Under the pieces are notes generated by a model that saw only the letters and a list, made by a program, of their open reading frames with translations, had not been told where the DNA came from and searched no databases. Below are positions 62,901 through 64,000 of a stretch of DNA of 64,000 bases, in pieces. The number at the start of each line of letters is the position of its first letter. Within the stretch, counting starts at the first letter, position 1. Made by a program: the position numbers and the translations under genes. The DNA is taken from the NCBI GenBank assembly GCA_916048095.2, contig OU696593.1:434001-498000 (forward strand), written 5' to 3'. The DNA is from Sacculina carcini (taxonomy: Eukaryota > Arthropoda > Thecostraca > Sacculinidae).

Positions 62901-64000
62901 GTGCCCTAAGTGTTACCTAAGTGTGCCCTAAGTGTTACCTAAGTGTGCCCTAAGTGTTACCTACGTGTGCCCTAAGTGTTACCTAAGTGTGCCCTAAGTG
63001 TTACCTAAGTATGCCCTAAGTGTTACCTAAGTGTGCCCTAAGTGTTACCTAAGTGTTACCTAAGTGTGCCCTAAGTGTACCCTAAGTGTTACCTAAGTGT
63101 TACCTAAGTGTTACCTAAGTGTTACCTAAGTGTTACCTAAGTGTTACCTAAGTGCGCCCTAAGTGTTACCTAAGTTTGCCATAAGTGTTACATAAGTGTG
63201 CCCTAAGTGTTACCTAAGTGTTACCTAAGTGTGCCCTAAGTGTTACCTACGTGTGCCCTAAGTGTTACCTACGTGTGCCCTAAGTGTTACCTAAGTGTTA
63301 CCTAAGTGTGCCCTAAGTGTGCCCTAAGTGTGCCCTAAGTGTTACCTAAGTGTGCCCTAAGTGTTACCTAAGTGTGCCCTAAGTGTTACCTACGTGTGCC
63401 CTAAGTGTTACCTAAGTGTACCCTAAGTGTTACCTCAGTGTTACCTAAGTGTTACCTAAGTGTTACCTAAGTGTTACCTAAGTGTTACCTAAGTGTTACC
63501 TAAGTGTTACCTAAGTGTACCCTAAGTGTTACCTAAGTGTTACCTAAGTGTTACCTAAGTGTTACCTCAGTGTGCCCTAAGTGTTACCTAAGTGTGCCCT
63601 AAGTGTTACCTAAGTGTTACCTAAGTGTTACCTAAGTGTTACCTAAGTGTTACCTAAGTGTTACCTAAGTGTTACCTAAGTGTACCCTAAGCGTTACCTA
63701 AGTGTGCCCTAAGTGTTACCTAAGTGTGCCCTAAGTGTTACCTAAGTGTTACCTAAGTGTTACCTAAGTGTGCCCTAAGTGTTACCTAAGTGTTACCTAA
63801 GTGTGCCCTAAGTGTTACCTAAGTGTGGCCTAAGTGTTACCTAAGTTTGCCCTAAGTGTTACATAAGTGTGCCCTAAGTGTTACCTAAGTGTTACCTAAG
63901 TGTGCCCTAAGTGTTACCTAATTGTGCCCTAAGTGTTACCTAAGTGTTACCTAAGTGTTACCTAAGTGTTACCTAAGTGTTACCTAAGTGCGCCCTAAGT
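59919..64000 (+). repeat. 3,894-bp duplication, copy 2, and array to window end
   Basis: m5 at 59919 and its altered counterpart at 60733 (TGTGCCCTAAG) match 56025 and 56839. The match ends near 61.80 kb, where m3 is followed by m10 instead of m12, the trace of a crossover. Then come short m3/m10 blocks, an HOR-A region with m8 near 63010, m5 at 63175, and an HOR-B ending with m12 and m11. The window stops just after an m4 at 63989. Confidence 0.8.

Larger units (their letters stand above)
10841..64000 (+). repeat. 11-bp satellite array, right part
   Basis: Continuation of the same 11-bp array after the SINE, about 4,832 monomers, still in the same orientation. Unit starts are now at positions equal to 2 modulo 11 (for example 10848, 30362 and 63175). 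The shift comes entirely from the 343 bp added by the SINE and its target duplication. At all landmark monomers checked between 10980 and 63175 the register is unchanged. The array runs off the window edge at a partial monomer after an m4. No gene, inverted segment or second transposon was seen in these 53 kb. Confidence 0.98.

Noticed and set aside
1-64000. A telomere proper
   Set aside because: TTAGGG occurs inside some monomers, but the repeat is 11 bp and most units have TTAGGT. No (TTAGGG)n run exists and a HOR structure is present, which is satellite-like.
1-64000. CRISPR array
   Set aside because: Repeats are head to tail with no unique spacers, and the SINE shows a eukaryotic genome.
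1-64000. Protein-coding reading frames or a repeat protein
   Set aside because: The 11-bp unit rotates stops (TAA on plus, TAG and TAA on minus) through all frames, roughly every 33 bp. Variants without a stop extend this only slightly.
1-64000. Centromere identity
   Set aside because: HORs and long arrays fit a centromere, but the sequence shows no centromeric protein motif such as a recognisable CENP-B box. Pericentromeric or subtelomeric satellite fits as well.
1-64000. Array of transcription-factor sites (NK2-like AAGTG core, once per monomer)
   Set aside because: The 5-base core is expected in any repeat with this unit, and the flanking base does not match the full consensus. There is no further evidence of selection for binding.
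1-64000. Pure assembly artefact
   Set aside because: Copies differ by private substitutions, 11n indels and a unique SINE with empty paralogous sites, which is hard to produce by misassembly. Copy number at each locus still cannot be proven from the sequence alone.

Overview
The whole 64-kb window is one eukaryotic satellite DNA array with a single transposon in it. The basic unit is 11 bp, TGTTACCTAAG (reverse strand CTTAGGTAACA). About 5,790 head-to-tail copies lie in one orientation. No protein-coding gene, structural RNA gene, CRISPR array or bacterial feature is visible. A tRNA-derived SINE and an alternating higher-order satellite point to a eukaryotic heterochromatic block, most likely from an animal. 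The species and the chromosomal position (centromeric, pericentromeric or subtelomeric) cannot be read from the sequence. Neither edge of the array falls inside the window.

Monomer names used below: m1 TGTTACCTAAG, m2 TGTGCCCTAAG, m3 TGTACCCTAAG, m4 TGCGCCCTAAG, m5 TTTGCCATAAG, m6 TGTTACATAAG, m7 TTTGCCCTAAG, m8 TATGCCCTAAG, m9 TGTTACCTACG, m10 TGTTACCTCAG, m11 TGTTACCTAAT, m12 CGTTACCTAAG. These dozen variants are arranged in a fixed order and form higher-order repeats (HORs). HOR-A is 92 monomers (1,012 bp) and carries m8. HOR-B is 74 monomers (814 bp) and carries m12 and m11. Both share their first half. Shorter and composite forms (165, 605, 1,067 and 1,364 bp) also recur. Every spacing measured between m5 landmarks is an exact multiple of 11 on each side of the SINE.

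Layout: 1-16.2 kb is mostly HOR-A and contains a tandem duplication of about 5.9 kb (1.22-7.1 kb and 7.1-13.37 kb). The second copy holds the SINE at 10506-10840. From 16.2 to about 34.4 kb the array is HOR-B type, with a 4-kb superblock at 16.2-20.5 kb repeated at 30-34 kb and again at 47-51 kb, and nested duplications at 20.5-30 kb. From 34.4 to 39.4 kb it is HOR-A type with shared deletion junctions. From 39.4 to 51 kb it is mainly HOR-B, including a 2,750-bp-offset duplication. From 51.2 to 56 kb it is HOR-A again. From 56 to 64 kb the families are mixed, with a 3,894-bp-offset duplication.

The SINE lies on the minus strand: a tRNA-Val(CAC)-like head with good A and B boxes, an unrecognised body of about 240 bp, and a 3' tail of three 7-bp repeats. 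Neither it nor the array to its left has a run of four T on the minus strand, so a Pol III transcript from it would read into the satellite. The two paralogous sites without the SINE elsewhere in the window show that it inserted after, or escaped, the local amplification.
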